NCBI RefSeq assembly: GCF_900188405.1
Contig: NZ_FZOF01000006.1
Span: 248,001 to 312,000 of the forward strand
Direction: 5' to 3'
Length of the DNA: 64,000 bases
Source of the DNA: Actinacidiphila glaucinigra
Lineage (GTDB): Bacteria > Actinomycetota > Actinomycetes > Streptomycetales > Streptomycetaceae
Under the pieces are notes generated by a model. It made no database searches. It saw nothing but the letters and a program-made list of their open reading frames with translations, and had not been told where the DNA came from. How positions within the stretch are numbered: the stretch's first letter is position 1; every line of letters starts with the position of its first letter. A program made the translations under genes and the position numbers. Below are positions 16,401 through 24,354 of the stretch, piece by piece.

Positions 16401-18129
16401 GGTCGTCGACTTCATCATGCCGATCCTGGTTCCCGCTATTGAGTGGCTCGCAGGAATCCTCCTTGACTCACTGGTCGAGGCCCTCGACGGCGTGGGGAAG
16501 TACTTCGACGCCACCTTCGATTACGTGATGGCTGTCTGGGAGTTCTTCTCGGACCTCTTTCACGGAAACTGGGATCAGCTCTGGGGCGACATCCTGAACA
16601 TCGGTAAGGCGTTCTGGAACCAGATCAAGGCCGCCTTCCAAATCCTGCTCAACATCGGGATCATCGGCGCCTTCGGTAAGGGTTGGAAGATCCTGAAGGC
16701 CGGATGGGAAGCCGGATGGACGGCGATCAGGACGTTCGGTACAAGCCTCTGGGCTTCGATCCGAACCAACTTCGCCACCTTCATGACGACCCTGCGGGAA
16801 ACCCCGACTGCGGCACTGGCGGCACTTCGGAAGTTCTTCGGCGATACCTGGGTGTCTATCCGCACCGCAGCCGTAGAAGCCTGGGAGGCCGTGAAGCGGG
16901 TCTTCATGTCGAAGGTCGGCGAGACGGTCACGACGGTCAGGGAACTGCCCGGCAAGGTCAAGGCAGCATTCGGGGACGCCAAGACGCTCCTCCTGAGTGC
17001 CGGCCGCGCGATCATCAGGGGCCTGATCGACGGACTGAAGTCGATGTTCAGCTCGGTCCGGTCCACCCTCGGTGGCCTGACGGACAAGCTGAAGGACTGG
17101 AAGGGTCCGGCCCCGAAGGACGCCCGGCTTCTGTACGACGCCGGTCAGCTCATCATCAAGGGTCTGATCAAGGGCCTTGAGTCGCAGTACGACAAGGTTC
17201 GACAGAGCCTCGTCGACCTCACGTCGAAGATCCCGAAGAACGCCTCGAAGGGCCTGAAGGACCGGATCAGCAAGGACCGGACCAAGCTGCTTCAGCTTGC
17301 CGCGGATTGGGATGCCGGCGCTAAGAAGCTCGAAGCGGCGCGGGACAAGCTCGACCGGATTCGCGAGGACGCGAAGAACTTCCGCGACGAGATCCGCGAC
17401 AAGGTCATCGACACGGGCGACGTGACGAAGATCGAGGACGACTCTTTCGAGGGGATCAAGAAGGGCCTCACGGATGCGGTCGAGAAGGCGAAGAGGTTCG
17501 CGGAGGTCCTGAAGAAGCTGAAGGCTCTGGGGCTCAACGCGACCAGCTTCGAGCAAATCGCCTCGGCCGGTCCCGAGGCCGGGCTGAAGGCCGCGGAGGA
17601 AATCGCCAACGCTGGCAAGGATGGCGTCGACTCGATCAACGACTTGCAAAAGGAGTTGGAGAAGTACGCCACCAGCGCCGGTAACACCGCGTCGCACTAT
17701 CTGTTCGACGCCGGTATCAAGGCGGCCGAGGGTCTGGTGAAGGGCCTCGAAAAGGAACAGGCCGCGATCGAGAAGCAAATGCTGAAGATCGCGGACGCCA
17801 TGGTCAAGGCCATCAAGAAGGCGCTCGATATCCACAGCCCGTCGCGGCTGTTCCGCAAGCTCGGACAGTTCGTCGGCAAGGGCTTCGGCCTGGGCGTCGA
17901 GGACGAACAGGGCCGCGTCGAGCGGGCGACGAACGCCCTCGCGTCCAGCGCCACGGCGGGCGCTGCCTCCGGCCAGGTCACGGCCGCTGTCTCTGGCGGC
18001 CTCTCGGCCGGGACCGGCCAGTCGGTCACGAAGGTTCTGAACTACTACGCGGGCTCCAACGGCGGCTCCCTCTCGTCCGAGGAGGAGCTGTTCGCGGCTG
18101 CCTCGCGGGCAAGGATGGTCGGCTGGTGA
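13405..18129 (+). CDS. Tape measure protein
   Basis: At 1574 residues it is the longest gene here; its length sets the tail length (roughly 1.5 Angstrom per residue for the family). GTG follows GCGGAGGTAAGCCCG. Residues about 150-370 hold three to four imperfect repeats of about 53 residues. Hydrophobic segments near 500-570 and 790-1000 (many Ala/Leu/Pro runs) are the usual membrane-active part used in DNA ejection. The C-terminal part has coiled coils and DIHSPSRLFRKLG, a common tape-measure motif. No lysozyme or peptidase motif was seen. Confidence 0.93.
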   Translation: MAEAQIVGRVAVKVMPDTSGFKQDLKEKLEKIENDLAITIRTKADPKGAQSDVLQIVREINRHNKDTDVRKIRFYTKLDYHGMATEVTNAVREYQNKANKHRVVFSATGRQVVQEARRTRQEANAELTDLHLAVNLDNQGSVLAAVGKVKAALVALGETDIEVDLNEDSLNAAAELFEDRLDEIGSIELRVDKSSQNSVKSAIAQIDRELEKLAEVEIRVKVDQASLEAERRKLEKALRLELKVDPRSSNSVKAAIAQIDAELAKRKEIDLSVKLDDKSLQKARERLEKHLTLDLTVDKKSMSSVEAALKQVEDQLDELSREEIKVKLDKRSLLVAQTQLKGILDAEVQAKVTADRAAAQQAADEIQAQLDEIRVRPDLDAKQVAQTKRQLEAAFAQMRNLRAKITPELDALAKRDVERDIDDLQDRIDKLKSDIEPEVSRTGIAAVLAHMAALTRDRIVDLIPRVKLSAAAAAVATLKALSGARVLGDLFRNLWDSIKNLDKAAPIIGSLATAILGLGGSGIAATSNLAALSASLASIAPTALLLPGLFGGIAVGLGVTIAAFKDFNKRVPEVKQALSGLQDAISDNFWAKAEKPIRAVVDDLLPKFTSGVKKTATELGGFFGQFATELGTSLGPVLDQMFTDLSASIGNATKGTDTFASIIARLGSVGTSYLPALANWFVDIAEKFDAFLKRKGENGLKEDIDQGIDALKDLGSVLFNVGGILAGVARAATAAGGSTLHTLADALQRIHAIVDSKGFQSGLTQVFYAAHQAMQEIATVSGPAVERFFKSLGGLLTSVLPQVGAIIGTALGAVADALAQPAVTDGIKALLDGVQSAVEALAPAMAPLGEALGSIASLAGTLLSSLGPLVAAVLTPLSQAFTQLVPVIEPLVTLLGDALGGVVAALAPLLLGLVSALTPLIEALVTGLAPIVPLISAALAVMSAALMPVIDVLIEILSAAILPLIPVVQRLAAEFLPKISEAFAHVAEALTPLLNILKQVVDFIMPILVPAIEWLAGILLDSLVEALDGVGKYFDATFDYVMAVWEFFSDLFHGNWDQLWGDILNIGKAFWNQIKAAFQILLNIGIIGAFGKGWKILKAGWEAGWTAIRTFGTSLWASIRTNFATFMTTLRETPTAALAALRKFFGDTWVSIRTAAVEAWEAVKRVFMSKVGETVTTVRELPGKVKAAFGDAKTLLLSAGRAIIRGLIDGLKSMFSSVRSTLGGLTDKLKDWKGPAPKDARLLYDAGQLIIKGLIKGLESQYDKVRQSLVDLTSKIPKNASKGLKDRISKDRTKLLQLAADWDAGAKKLEAARDKLDRIREDAKNFRDEIRDKVIDTGDVTKIEDDSFEGIKKGLTDAVEKAKRFAEVLKKLKALGLNATSFEQIASAGPEAGLKAAEEIANAGKDGVDSINDLQKELEKYATSAGNTASHYLFDAGIKAAEGLVKGLEKEQAAIEKQMLKIADAMVKAIKKALDIHSPSRLFRKLGQFVGKGFGLGVEDEQGRVERATNALASSATAGAASGQVTAAVSGGLSAGTGQSVTKVLNYYAGSNGGSLSSEEELFAAASRARMVGW

Positions 18130-18968
18130 AGCTCGAACTGAGTTCACCTTCGGACAGGCTCGACCTGGCCGAGATAGAGACGGATGGAGTTGGGTTCCAG
18201 GCCCTTGCCGGCATCACCGGCTTGGGCCTGCCCCAGCTCTCCGTGCAGTGGCTCGAAGGGGCCGGGGACGGCGCCGCCTACCGTGGGCGGCGCGTCCTCC
18301 CCCGCGACATCGACATCCCCCTCGACATCGTGGGGCGCAACCGGGGGCACCTCGCCGACCTGATGACCCGCCTTGCGCGGGTCCTGGCCGACGACTGCAC
18401 CCTTACCTACATCGACTCTGACGGGGTGCGCTGGTCGACTCCGGTCCGCTGGACTGGTGGCGGTGCCATCGACCCCAGCTCGGGCGAGCGGGACGTTCAG
18501 ACCGTCGTCAGCCTGCGGGCCCCGAGTCCGTACTTCCTCTCGGAGTCGGCACAGACGGTCACGGTCGGCGGCACGGCGGCAGGCGCATTCCTGTCCACCC
18601 TGTCGGCGATGCCGATCTCCTCTTCGCAGGCGATCGGCTCCATTCAGCTGACGAACGAGGGAGACGTACCGGCCTACCCCGTGTGGGAGGTGACCGGGCC
18701 GGGCGACACCTTCAAGGCGATCAGCCCCACAGGCGAGACGATCCAATGGAACGGGACGCTCGCGGTCGGCGAGAAGCTGATCGTCGACATGGGCGCCGGC
18801 ACCGTGAAGGACGGCAACGGGGTCAACAAGTACAGCCTCCTTGCCACGGCCCCCCGCTTCTGGTCTGTCCCGCCCGGCCCCTCGACGGCGACCGCCTCCC
18901 TCCTGAACATCACCTCGGCCTCGAAGGTCGTGTGTTCCTGGCGACCTCGTAAGTGGGTGGTGATCTAG
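18126..18968 (+). CDS. Distal tail protein (Dit-like)
   Basis: GTG overlaps the tape measure stop (GTGA). The 280-residue protein has the Dit layout: an N-terminal ring domain with YRGRRVLPRDIDIPLDI (about 56-72) and a C-terminal galectin-like part with VTGPGDTFKAISPTGETI. It forms the hub joining tube and tail tip. Position after the tape measure is standard. Confidence 0.85.
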   Translation: MKLELSSPSDRLDLAEIETDGVGFQALAGITGLGLPQLSVQWLEGAGDGAAYRGRRVLPRDIDIPLDIVGRNRGHLADLMTRLARVLADDCTLTYIDSDGVRWSTPVRWTGGGAIDPSSGERDVQTVVSLRAPSPYFLSESAQTVTVGGTAAGAFLSTLSAMPISSSQAIGSIQLTNEGDVPAYPVWEVTGPGDTFKAISPTGETIQWNGTLAVGEKLIVDMGAGTVKDGNGVNKYSLLATAPRFWSVPPGPSTATASLLNITSASKVVCSWRPRKWVVI

Positions 18969-21157
18969 TGCGGCAAGAGGATCTCCTCGTCGAGGTCCGG
19001 GACAAGACGCTGACCCGCGTTGGGGCGATCCCCGCGGATCTGCTCACCCTGGAAGCGACGGAAGTACACAACAACGTCGGTACGTGGAAGCTCCAGATCA
19101 ACGCGGAGCATCCGCTCGCCGCCGTCCTGTCGACGCCCGGCGCAGGCATCATCGTCACTGGCCCTGTGGACGTTCTGTTCTCGGGGCCGGTGACGAGGGC
19201 CGAGACGGCGGCGAGTGCGACTGACCCCCTGGGCACGCTGACGGTCGAGGGCGTGGACGACACGGTGATCCTGTCGGACATGCTCGCGTGGCCGGACCCG
19301 GCTCAGGGTGACGTGACGAAGCAGTCCAAGGACACGGACGACCGTACGGGCCCGGCCGAGACGCTGATGCACGCGTACGTGAATGCCAACGTCGGGCCGG
19401 GTGCCCCCTCCAACCGGCGCAAGGCCGGGCTCACTATGGGCACGAACGGAGCGAGGGGCGCCTCGGTCTCGAAGTCGGCCCGCTTCGAGCAGCTCGGCGA
19501 GCTATGCACGGGCATGGCCGAACCGGCGGGCCTGGGCTTCCGTGTGGTGCAGCGCGGATCGAGCCTGGTCTTCGAGACGTATGCGGTCGCGGACCGCACG
19601 AAGGATGCCCGGCTGGGCGTCACGAACAACACGCTCGCCGGTCAGCGGGTGAGCACCTCGACCCCGCTGAAGACTCAGGTACTCGTCGGCGGCGATGGGG
19701 ACGGCACGAACCGCGTGTTCGTGGGCGTGAACAATGCCGCGTCGACTCAGGCCGAGACGGACTGGGGCCGCCGAATCGAGTCGTTCGTCGACGAGCGGTC
19801 CACGACCGACACGACCGAGCTGACCCAGAAGGGTAACGAGGCCCTCGCGGACGGCGGAGCGACGATCCGGGCGGCTCAGGCCGTACCGATGGAGGATTCG
19901 GCCCTCGACTTCGGCCGCGACTGGTTCCTCGGTGACAAGGTAAGCGTCATCGTCGGCAACACCGAGATGGCGGCCATCGTCACGGGGTACGTGCTGAAGG
20001 TCGACGGCGACGGTTACCGGATGGGCGCGACGCTCGGCGACCCGACTCCGCTCAGCCCGAGCGCTGGCGCGGCGAAGGCAGCGAGGGAGTTGAAGTCTCG
20101 CGTCTCCTCGCTGGAGCGGACGGCAGAGGCCGTACCGCCTGGCGTTCGTGTCATCGCCACTACCGGTTACACGCAGGCCACCCCGCCTACGAGCTACCCG
20201 GCGAATCAGACGGTCGAGTTCTACCTCTCCGACACGGGAGCTACTGCCGGCGGATGGGACTTCGGAGGCAAGTTCGGCTTCGTCCAGACGCGGGCATGGT
20301 CCGGCGGTGACGCCGTGCAGACGTGGCGCCGGGTCCACTCGAACACCACGGCGCACGAGATGTGGGTACGGGGCGGCAATGCTTCCGGCTGGTCGCCCTG
20401 GCGGCAGGTCGGTTTCGACACCCAGCTTGCGGCTACGGCGGTCACCCAGACGACTGCGGTCGCGAGCTACCCCGAGGGGACCTCGACTCTCTACCTGACG
20501 AACACCGAGGCCACGACCGGCGGTTGGGACTTCGGCGGCAAGTGGGGAATCCTCACCACCCGCAAGCTCCGAGGCGACGCCGTACAGACGTGGCAGCGCG
20601 CGAACTCGAACTCCACCACAGAGACGTGGTGGCGATGCGGCAGCGGTACCGGCTGGGGCCCCTGGCGGAAGGACACCTTCGAGGACAGGACTCCGAAGGG
20701 CATCGTCTCGATCACCTCCATCACGGCCTCAACCCCGTACGTGGGGGACACGGCCGCGATCGTCTACACCCAGGCGTTCACGGCGGAAGCCGGGCGCTGT
20801 TACCGGGTGACGTTCCGGGCCCTGTCGGCAGACACGGATGCGACGGGCGACAACGCCGACTCGAACATCCGGTACGCGAAGCAAAGCATGCTCACGACGA
20901 TCCGTTGGGCCGCCGGCACTTCCGTGACGACGAGCAGTACCTCGGCCGGTGAGATGGCCACCACGACGTTCGACGACGACAGCGTTACCGCGACTGGCAT
21001 CAACCTGAACGCCTTCATCAACAACGCCCCCGCCGGCACCGTCACGGTGGGTGTGGCGATCAACGCTCGACGGGTCGCAGCTACGTACGGCCAAGTCCGC
21101 GTCCTCCCCGGCGGCGTCGGGGCGATCGTGGTCGAGGACGTGGGCGCGGCCGTCTAA
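18968..21157 (+). CDS. Tail protein, ReqiPepy6 Gp37-like, with two knob repeats
   Basis: GTG at 18968 shares a base with the Dit stop (TAGTG); the GTG 15 bp upstream is less likely. The N-terminal ~385 residues fit the Gp37-like siphoviral tail domain (early WKLQINAEHPLA, FSGPVTRAE). Residues about 400-482 and 492-570 are two related pyocin-knob-type repeats, each with GGWDFGGK, DAVQTW and a final W-x-PWR. The last 150 residues form a beta-rich tip. The product is 729 residues and probably a host-contact tail-tip protein. Confidence 0.8.
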   Translation: MRQEDLLVEVRDKTLTRVGAIPADLLTLEATEVHNNVGTWKLQINAEHPLAAVLSTPGAGIIVTGPVDVLFSGPVTRAETAASATDPLGTLTVEGVDDTVILSDMLAWPDPAQGDVTKQSKDTDDRTGPAETLMHAYVNANVGPGAPSNRRKAGLTMGTNGARGASVSKSARFEQLGELCTGMAEPAGLGFRVVQRGSSLVFETYAVADRTKDARLGVTNNTLAGQRVSTSTPLKTQVLVGGDGDGTNRVFVGVNNAASTQAETDWGRRIESFVDERSTTDTTELTQKGNEALADGGATIRAAQAVPMEDSALDFGRDWFLGDKVSVIVGNTEMAAIVTGYVLKVDGDGYRMGATLGDPTPLSPSAGAAKAARELKSRVSSLERTAEAVPPGVRVIATTGYTQATPPTSYPANQTVEFYLSDTGATAGGWDFGGKFGFVQTRAWSGGDAVQTWRRVHSNTTAHEMWVRGGNASGWSPWRQVGFDTQLAATAVTQTTAVASYPEGTSTLYLTNTEATTGGWDFGGKWGILTTRKLRGDAVQTWQRANSNSTTETWWRCGSGTGWGPWRKDTFEDRTPKGIVSITSITASTPYVGDTAAIVYTQAFTAEAGRCYRVTFRALSADTDATGDNADSNIRYAKQSMLTTIRWAAGTSVTTSSTSAGEMATTTFDDDSVTATGINLNAFINNAPAGTVTVGVAINARRVAATYGQVRVLPGGVGAIVVEDVGAAV

Positions 21158-21169
21158 GGAGACTCCCCT

Positions 21170-22480
21170 TTGGCTATCACCTCTTACCCCTTTGACGCCC
21201 AGGCCGTCACCGAGACGCAGTTCTCGCAGATGTTCCGCGAGTTCCAGGACTCCGGAGTCGTCGCGTCCTACGAGGCATCCGGCTTCCTGGTCTCCGCCGG
21301 CACCGGCATGGTGGTCAACGTTCAGCCGGGCCTCGCCTTCCTGCGGGGGCACTTCGTCAACTCGACTGCGATCGAGCCTGTGACGATCCCGGCCGCGAAC
21401 ACCTCGGTCCGTGTCGACCGGCTGGTCCTGCGACTCGACCCGTCGCTGAACTCGATCGTCCTGGCGGTGAAGCAGGGCACCGCCGGCTCGACCACTCCCC
21501 CGGCCCTGACCCAGACCGACACGGGCATTTACGAGATGACCCTCGCCGAGATCAAGGTCAACGCGAGCGTCACCTCGATCACGTCCGGAGACATCACCTC
21601 GACCCGAATCATCGTCGGGACGCGCGTCGGGTCGTGGGCCACGATCACGCGCCCCGCGTCCCCGCGCAAGGGACAGCTCGGCTTCAACAACTCGACGACG
21701 ACATGGGAGTTCTGGAGCGGCTCGGCCTGGGTGTCGCTCGTCTCCTCGGTCGACTGGGCGAGCCTCACCGGCAAGCCCGCCACTTTCACCCCGTCCACGC
21801 ACTCGCACCTGTGGGCGGACATCAGCGACCGTCCTTCGTCCCTGCCTCCGTCCGCGCATACGCACGACTGGGCTCAGGTGACGGGCAAGCCGACGACCTT
21901 CGTCCCGAGCGCGCACGGGCACGCGTGGACGGACCTGACCGGAGTCCCGGCCACTTTCGCCCCGGCGACACACTCCCACTCGTGGACGAGCATCACCTCG
22001 AAGCCGAGCACCTTCACCCCGTCGTCCCACTCGCACTCGTCCTACCTTGAGTCGGGGGACACGATCTCGTGGGCCAACGGCTCGAAGCGTGTCCATCAGG
22101 ACTCGGTGTCGGGCTCCGGGACGTATTACGCGGTGTGGGTGCAGGGTGATGGCACCTTCGCGCGGAACACCTCGTCCCGCCGCTTCAAGCAGAACATCCG
22201 GGATATCGACATCGACCCCGAGGCAGTTCTGTCCCTGCGTCCCCGCGTCTACGACCGGCGACCCAAGGAGGAGGGCAGCGACGATTACCTCCGGGACGAG
22301 TTCGGTCTGATCGCCGAAGAGGTCGCGGAGACGCTTCCGGAGATCGTCACGTACGACGAGGAGGGGCGCATCGACGCCCTCCGTTATGACCTTCTCGGGG
22401 TCGCTCTCCTGTCTGTGGTGCAGGACCAGGCCGACCGCATCGAGCGCCTGGAAGCGCAGCTCCGGGAGCTGGCCCGTTGA
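21170..22480 (+). CDS. Tail fibre with HxH repeats and S74 self-cleaving chaperone
   Basis: TTG follows AAGGAGACTCCCCT. Residues about 199-290 hold five repeats of W-x(3)-TGKPxTF-x-PSxHxH; HxH turns in trimeric fibres bind metal ions along the axis. Residues about 336-436 form an intramolecular chaperone (peptidase S74) domain with SRRFKQNIRDI (the catalytic Ser is in the SSRRFK context) and FGLIAEEVAE, ending in a coiled coil. The chaperone trimerises the fibre and then cuts itself off. This is the likely receptor-binding fibre. Confidence 0.88.
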   Translation: MAITSYPFDAQAVTETQFSQMFREFQDSGVVASYEASGFLVSAGTGMVVNVQPGLAFLRGHFVNSTAIEPVTIPAANTSVRVDRLVLRLDPSLNSIVLAVKQGTAGSTTPPALTQTDTGIYEMTLAEIKVNASVTSITSGDITSTRIIVGTRVGSWATITRPASPRKGQLGFNNSTTTWEFWSGSAWVSLVSSVDWASLTGKPATFTPSTHSHLWADISDRPSSLPPSAHTHDWAQVTGKPTTFVPSAHGHAWTDLTGVPATFAPATHSHSWTSITSKPSTFTPSSHSHSSYLESGDTISWANGSKRVHQDSVSGSGTYYAVWVQGDGTFARNTSSRRFKQNIRDIDIDPEAVLSLRPRVYDRRPKEEGSDDYLRDEFGLIAEEVAETLPEIVTYDEEGRIDALRYDLLGVALLSVVQDQADRIERLEAQLRELAR

Positions 22481-22824
22481 GTTTTGACCCCAGTGTTCAG
22501 GTAGCGATGGTCTCTGCCGGCGGAGTGGTGACAGCCGCCCTCGTCGGCGTCCTGGTCGAGCTTGTCCGCCGTCAGGGGACAGCCATTGCCGAGGTGCGCG
22601 AGAACGCGCAGGAGGCCCGCGATCAGGTCTCCAATACACACGCCACGAACCTTCGAGACGACCTGGACCGCGTGATCGCGGGACTCGATCGCGTCCTCGA
22701 AGGACAGGCCGAGCACAGCCGGGACATCCGCGAGCTGCGGAAGGAACTGTCCCACGAACGCGCCGAGCGCCTGGCGGTGTCCGAGCGTCTCGACTCGCAC
22801 ATCTCGTCTGTCTCCGCCGCCTAA
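22477..22824 (+). CDS. DUF2746-like membrane protein
   Basis: TTG overlaps the fibre stop (TTGA). The 115-residue protein has one N-terminal membrane segment (about 8-28) followed by a long coiled coil (RRQGTAIAEVREN to HERAERLAVSERL). DUF2746 proteins of this shape are common before actinophage lysins and may act in lysis or as a spanin-like spacer; the role is not proven. Confidence 0.7.
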   Translation: MSFDPSVQVAMVSAGGVVTAALVGVLVELVRRQGTAIAEVRENAQEARDQVSNTHATNLRDDLDRVIAGLDRVLEGQAEHSRDIRELRKELSHERAERLAVSERLDSHISSVSAA

Positions 22825-22842
22825 GACCCCTCTCCCCCCGAG

Positions 22843-22869
22843 GCCCTGTCCCCATGGACGGGGCTTTTT
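22843..22869 (+). terminator. Intrinsic terminator before the endolysin
   Basis: GCCCTGTCC pairs with GGACGGGGC (one U-G pair) over a CCAT loop and is followed by TTTTT. GCATGCCCGGAGG follows, as in the two other cassettes. Confidence 0.85.
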
Positions 22870-22891
22870 GCATGCCCGGAGGTATGTCCCC

Positions 22892-23695
22892 TTGAGTCTC
22901 TCGATCGTGTCCCGCAAGGCATGGGGCGCTAAGCCCTGGGACGGCAGTCCCGACCAAGTGTCCCTGTCCGAGCGGACTGAGTTCTTCGTCCACTATCACG
23001 GCGGTGTCCCCGCCCACTCGACCGGCGTTGCTGTCCCGCGCGAGGTCGAGAAGATCCACCTCGCGAACAAGTGGGCCGGGGTCGGCTACAACTTCATGGT
23101 CGACCAGGACGGGACTATCTACGAGGGCCGGGGATGGAGCCTTCAGGGCGCCCACTGTCCCGACCACAACGTCTCGGGCTTCGGCGTGTACGTCGCGATC
23201 GGCGGCGACCAGAAGCCCACGGACAAGGCCCTCGCGAGCGTGCGCGCCCTGTACGACGAGGCGTGCAAGAAGACCGGCCGGGCCCTGGCGAAGCGGGGCC
23301 ACAAGGACGGCTTCGCGACGGCCTGTCCCGGCGTCCACCTGTACGCGTGGGTGAAGGACGGCATGCCCGCCCCGAAGGGCTCCAAGCCGCCGGTAGAGCC
23401 TCCGAAGGGCCCGAAGCCTCCGGCCCCGAAGCCGCCCGTGTCGCGCATCGTCGATCTGTCGGCCGGAGTGAAGCCTGGCGCCAAGCACAAGCAGGTGCGC
23501 GAGCTTCAGCAGCTCCTCATCAAGGCGGGGTACGGCCCGATCAAGGGGGCCGTCACCGACTTCTACGGCCCGGAGACCATGCGCGCAGTCGCACGTTTCC
23601 ACGACCGGAACCCGAAGTACCGCACCGGCCTGCATGACCCGCGGATCGGACCGAAGGGCTTCGTCGCGCTCCAGAAGCAGGCGGGCCGCCGGTGA
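22892..23695 (+). CDS. Endolysin, N-acetylmuramoyl-L-alanine amidase
   Basis: TTG at 22892 has GGAGG at 9-bp spacing and gives MSLSIVSRKAWGAKPW; the ATG 24 bp upstream lies in the terminator tail. The Amidase_2/PGRP domain covers residues 5-150 with zinc ligands in FVHYHGG and ATACPGVHLY and the typical GYNFMVDQDGTIYEGRGW. A Pro/Lys hinge (about 155-185) leads to a C-terminal peptidoglycan-binding-type domain (HKQVRELQQLLIKAG...FYGPETMRAVARF). It cuts the amide bond between glycan and stem peptide at lysis. The next gene is holin-like. Confidence 0.92.
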   Translation: MSLSIVSRKAWGAKPWDGSPDQVSLSERTEFFVHYHGGVPAHSTGVAVPREVEKIHLANKWAGVGYNFMVDQDGTIYEGRGWSLQGAHCPDHNVSGFGVYVAIGGDQKPTDKALASVRALYDEACKKTGRALAKRGHKDGFATACPGVHLYAWVKDGMPAPKGSKPPVEPPKGPKPPAPKPPVSRIVDLSAGVKPGAKHKQVRELQQLLIKAGYGPIKGAVTDFYGPETMRAVARFHDRNPKYRTGLHDPRIGPKGFVALQKQAGRR

Positions 23696-23892
23696 GCAAG
23701 CATCGCAAGCCTGTAGCCGCTTTCCTGTCCTTCCTGCCTGTCCGCTACCGCTCGCGAGCCGGGGCCATCGTCGCGGCCCTGGGCGTGCTGGTGAGCGTCC
23801 TCGCCATCGTCTACGCCGACCGTCCCGAGGTTGCCCTGATCATCCAGGTGGCGACCGCTCTCGGGCTGGTCGACGGTCCCGACTCCGAGTAG
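23692..23892 (+). CDS. Holin-like small membrane protein
   Basis: GTG overlaps the lysin stop. The 66-residue protein has a basic N-terminus, one clear membrane helix (GAIVAALGVLVSVLAIVYA) and a second hydrophobic stretch (VALIIQVATALGLV), ending with an acidic tail. Size, hydrophobicity and position directly after the lysin fit a holin that opens the membrane for the lysin. Confidence 0.78.
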   Translation: MSKHRKPVAAFLSFLPVRYRSRAGAIVAALGVLVSVLAIVYADRPEVALIIQVATALGLVDGPDSE

Positions 23893-23896
23893 CACA

Positions 23897-23936
23897 GCGC
23901 CCCCCTGTCGACCCTTTCGGGCTGGCAGGGGGGCGC
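23897..23936. terminator. Bidirectional terminator at the end of the late operon
   Basis: GCGCCCCCCTG and its exact complement (11 bp) flank an 18-nt loop between two convergent genes. CTTCTT follows on the plus strand. Confidence 0.85.
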
Positions 23937-23947
23937 CTTCTTGTGTC

Positions 23948-24271
23948 TCAGGACTGGGACGCCTGGGCCACCTTCCGCGCTTCGATCTCCTCCATCGTGG
24001 TGATCGGTGTCCGTCTCGTCCGGCGCGCGCCCGTCTTCGCTGCGGCCTTCTTGGCGGGGGGCTTGCTCGCTACGACCGCTCGCAGCGGGGCGTCTTCCTC
24101 AGTGCCCTCCGGGTTCAGAGGGCCGAACAGGGCCTCAACAGGGGCCACATCCACGGCGCACAGGTCGCGCGTCCTGGCCTCGCCGTTCTCGGGCTGGAGG
24201 GTGTAGCGGACAGCGGGTCTGTCCCGCCGCTCACAGATGTCACACACTCGCACGGTGATCGTCACGTCCAT
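23948..24271 (-). CDS. Small protein with Cys-x2-Cys finger and basic tail
   Basis: ATG follows GGCGAGGAGACACAGAGAG. The 107-residue protein has CDICERRDRP at residues 10-19 and a later Cys (DLCAVD), which may complete a zinc site. The second half is a Lys/Ala/Arg-rich tail (KPPAKKAAAK...RRTRRT), as in nucleoid-type DNA-binding proteins. The pattern recurs in actinophages, but the function is unknown. It is the last gene of a leftward block that probably stays on in the lysogen. Confidence 0.65.
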   Translation of the reverse strand: MDVTITVRVCDICERRDRPAVRYTLQPENGEARTRDLCAVDVAPVEALFGPLNPEGTEEDAPLRAVVASKPPAKKAAAKTGARRTRRTPITTMEEIEARKVAQASQS

Positions 24272-24354
24272 CTCTCTGTGTCTCCTCGCCCGTGCGGAAC
24301 TTGCCTCTGTAGAGATTGTCCCGCACGGACGGGGCGTTAGTCACGGCTTTCCGG

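Noticed and set aside
20729..23635. 968-codon open frame opposite the tail and lysin genes
   Set aside because: It spans several well-supported genes on the other strand and its translation is low-complexity Arg/Gly/Val.
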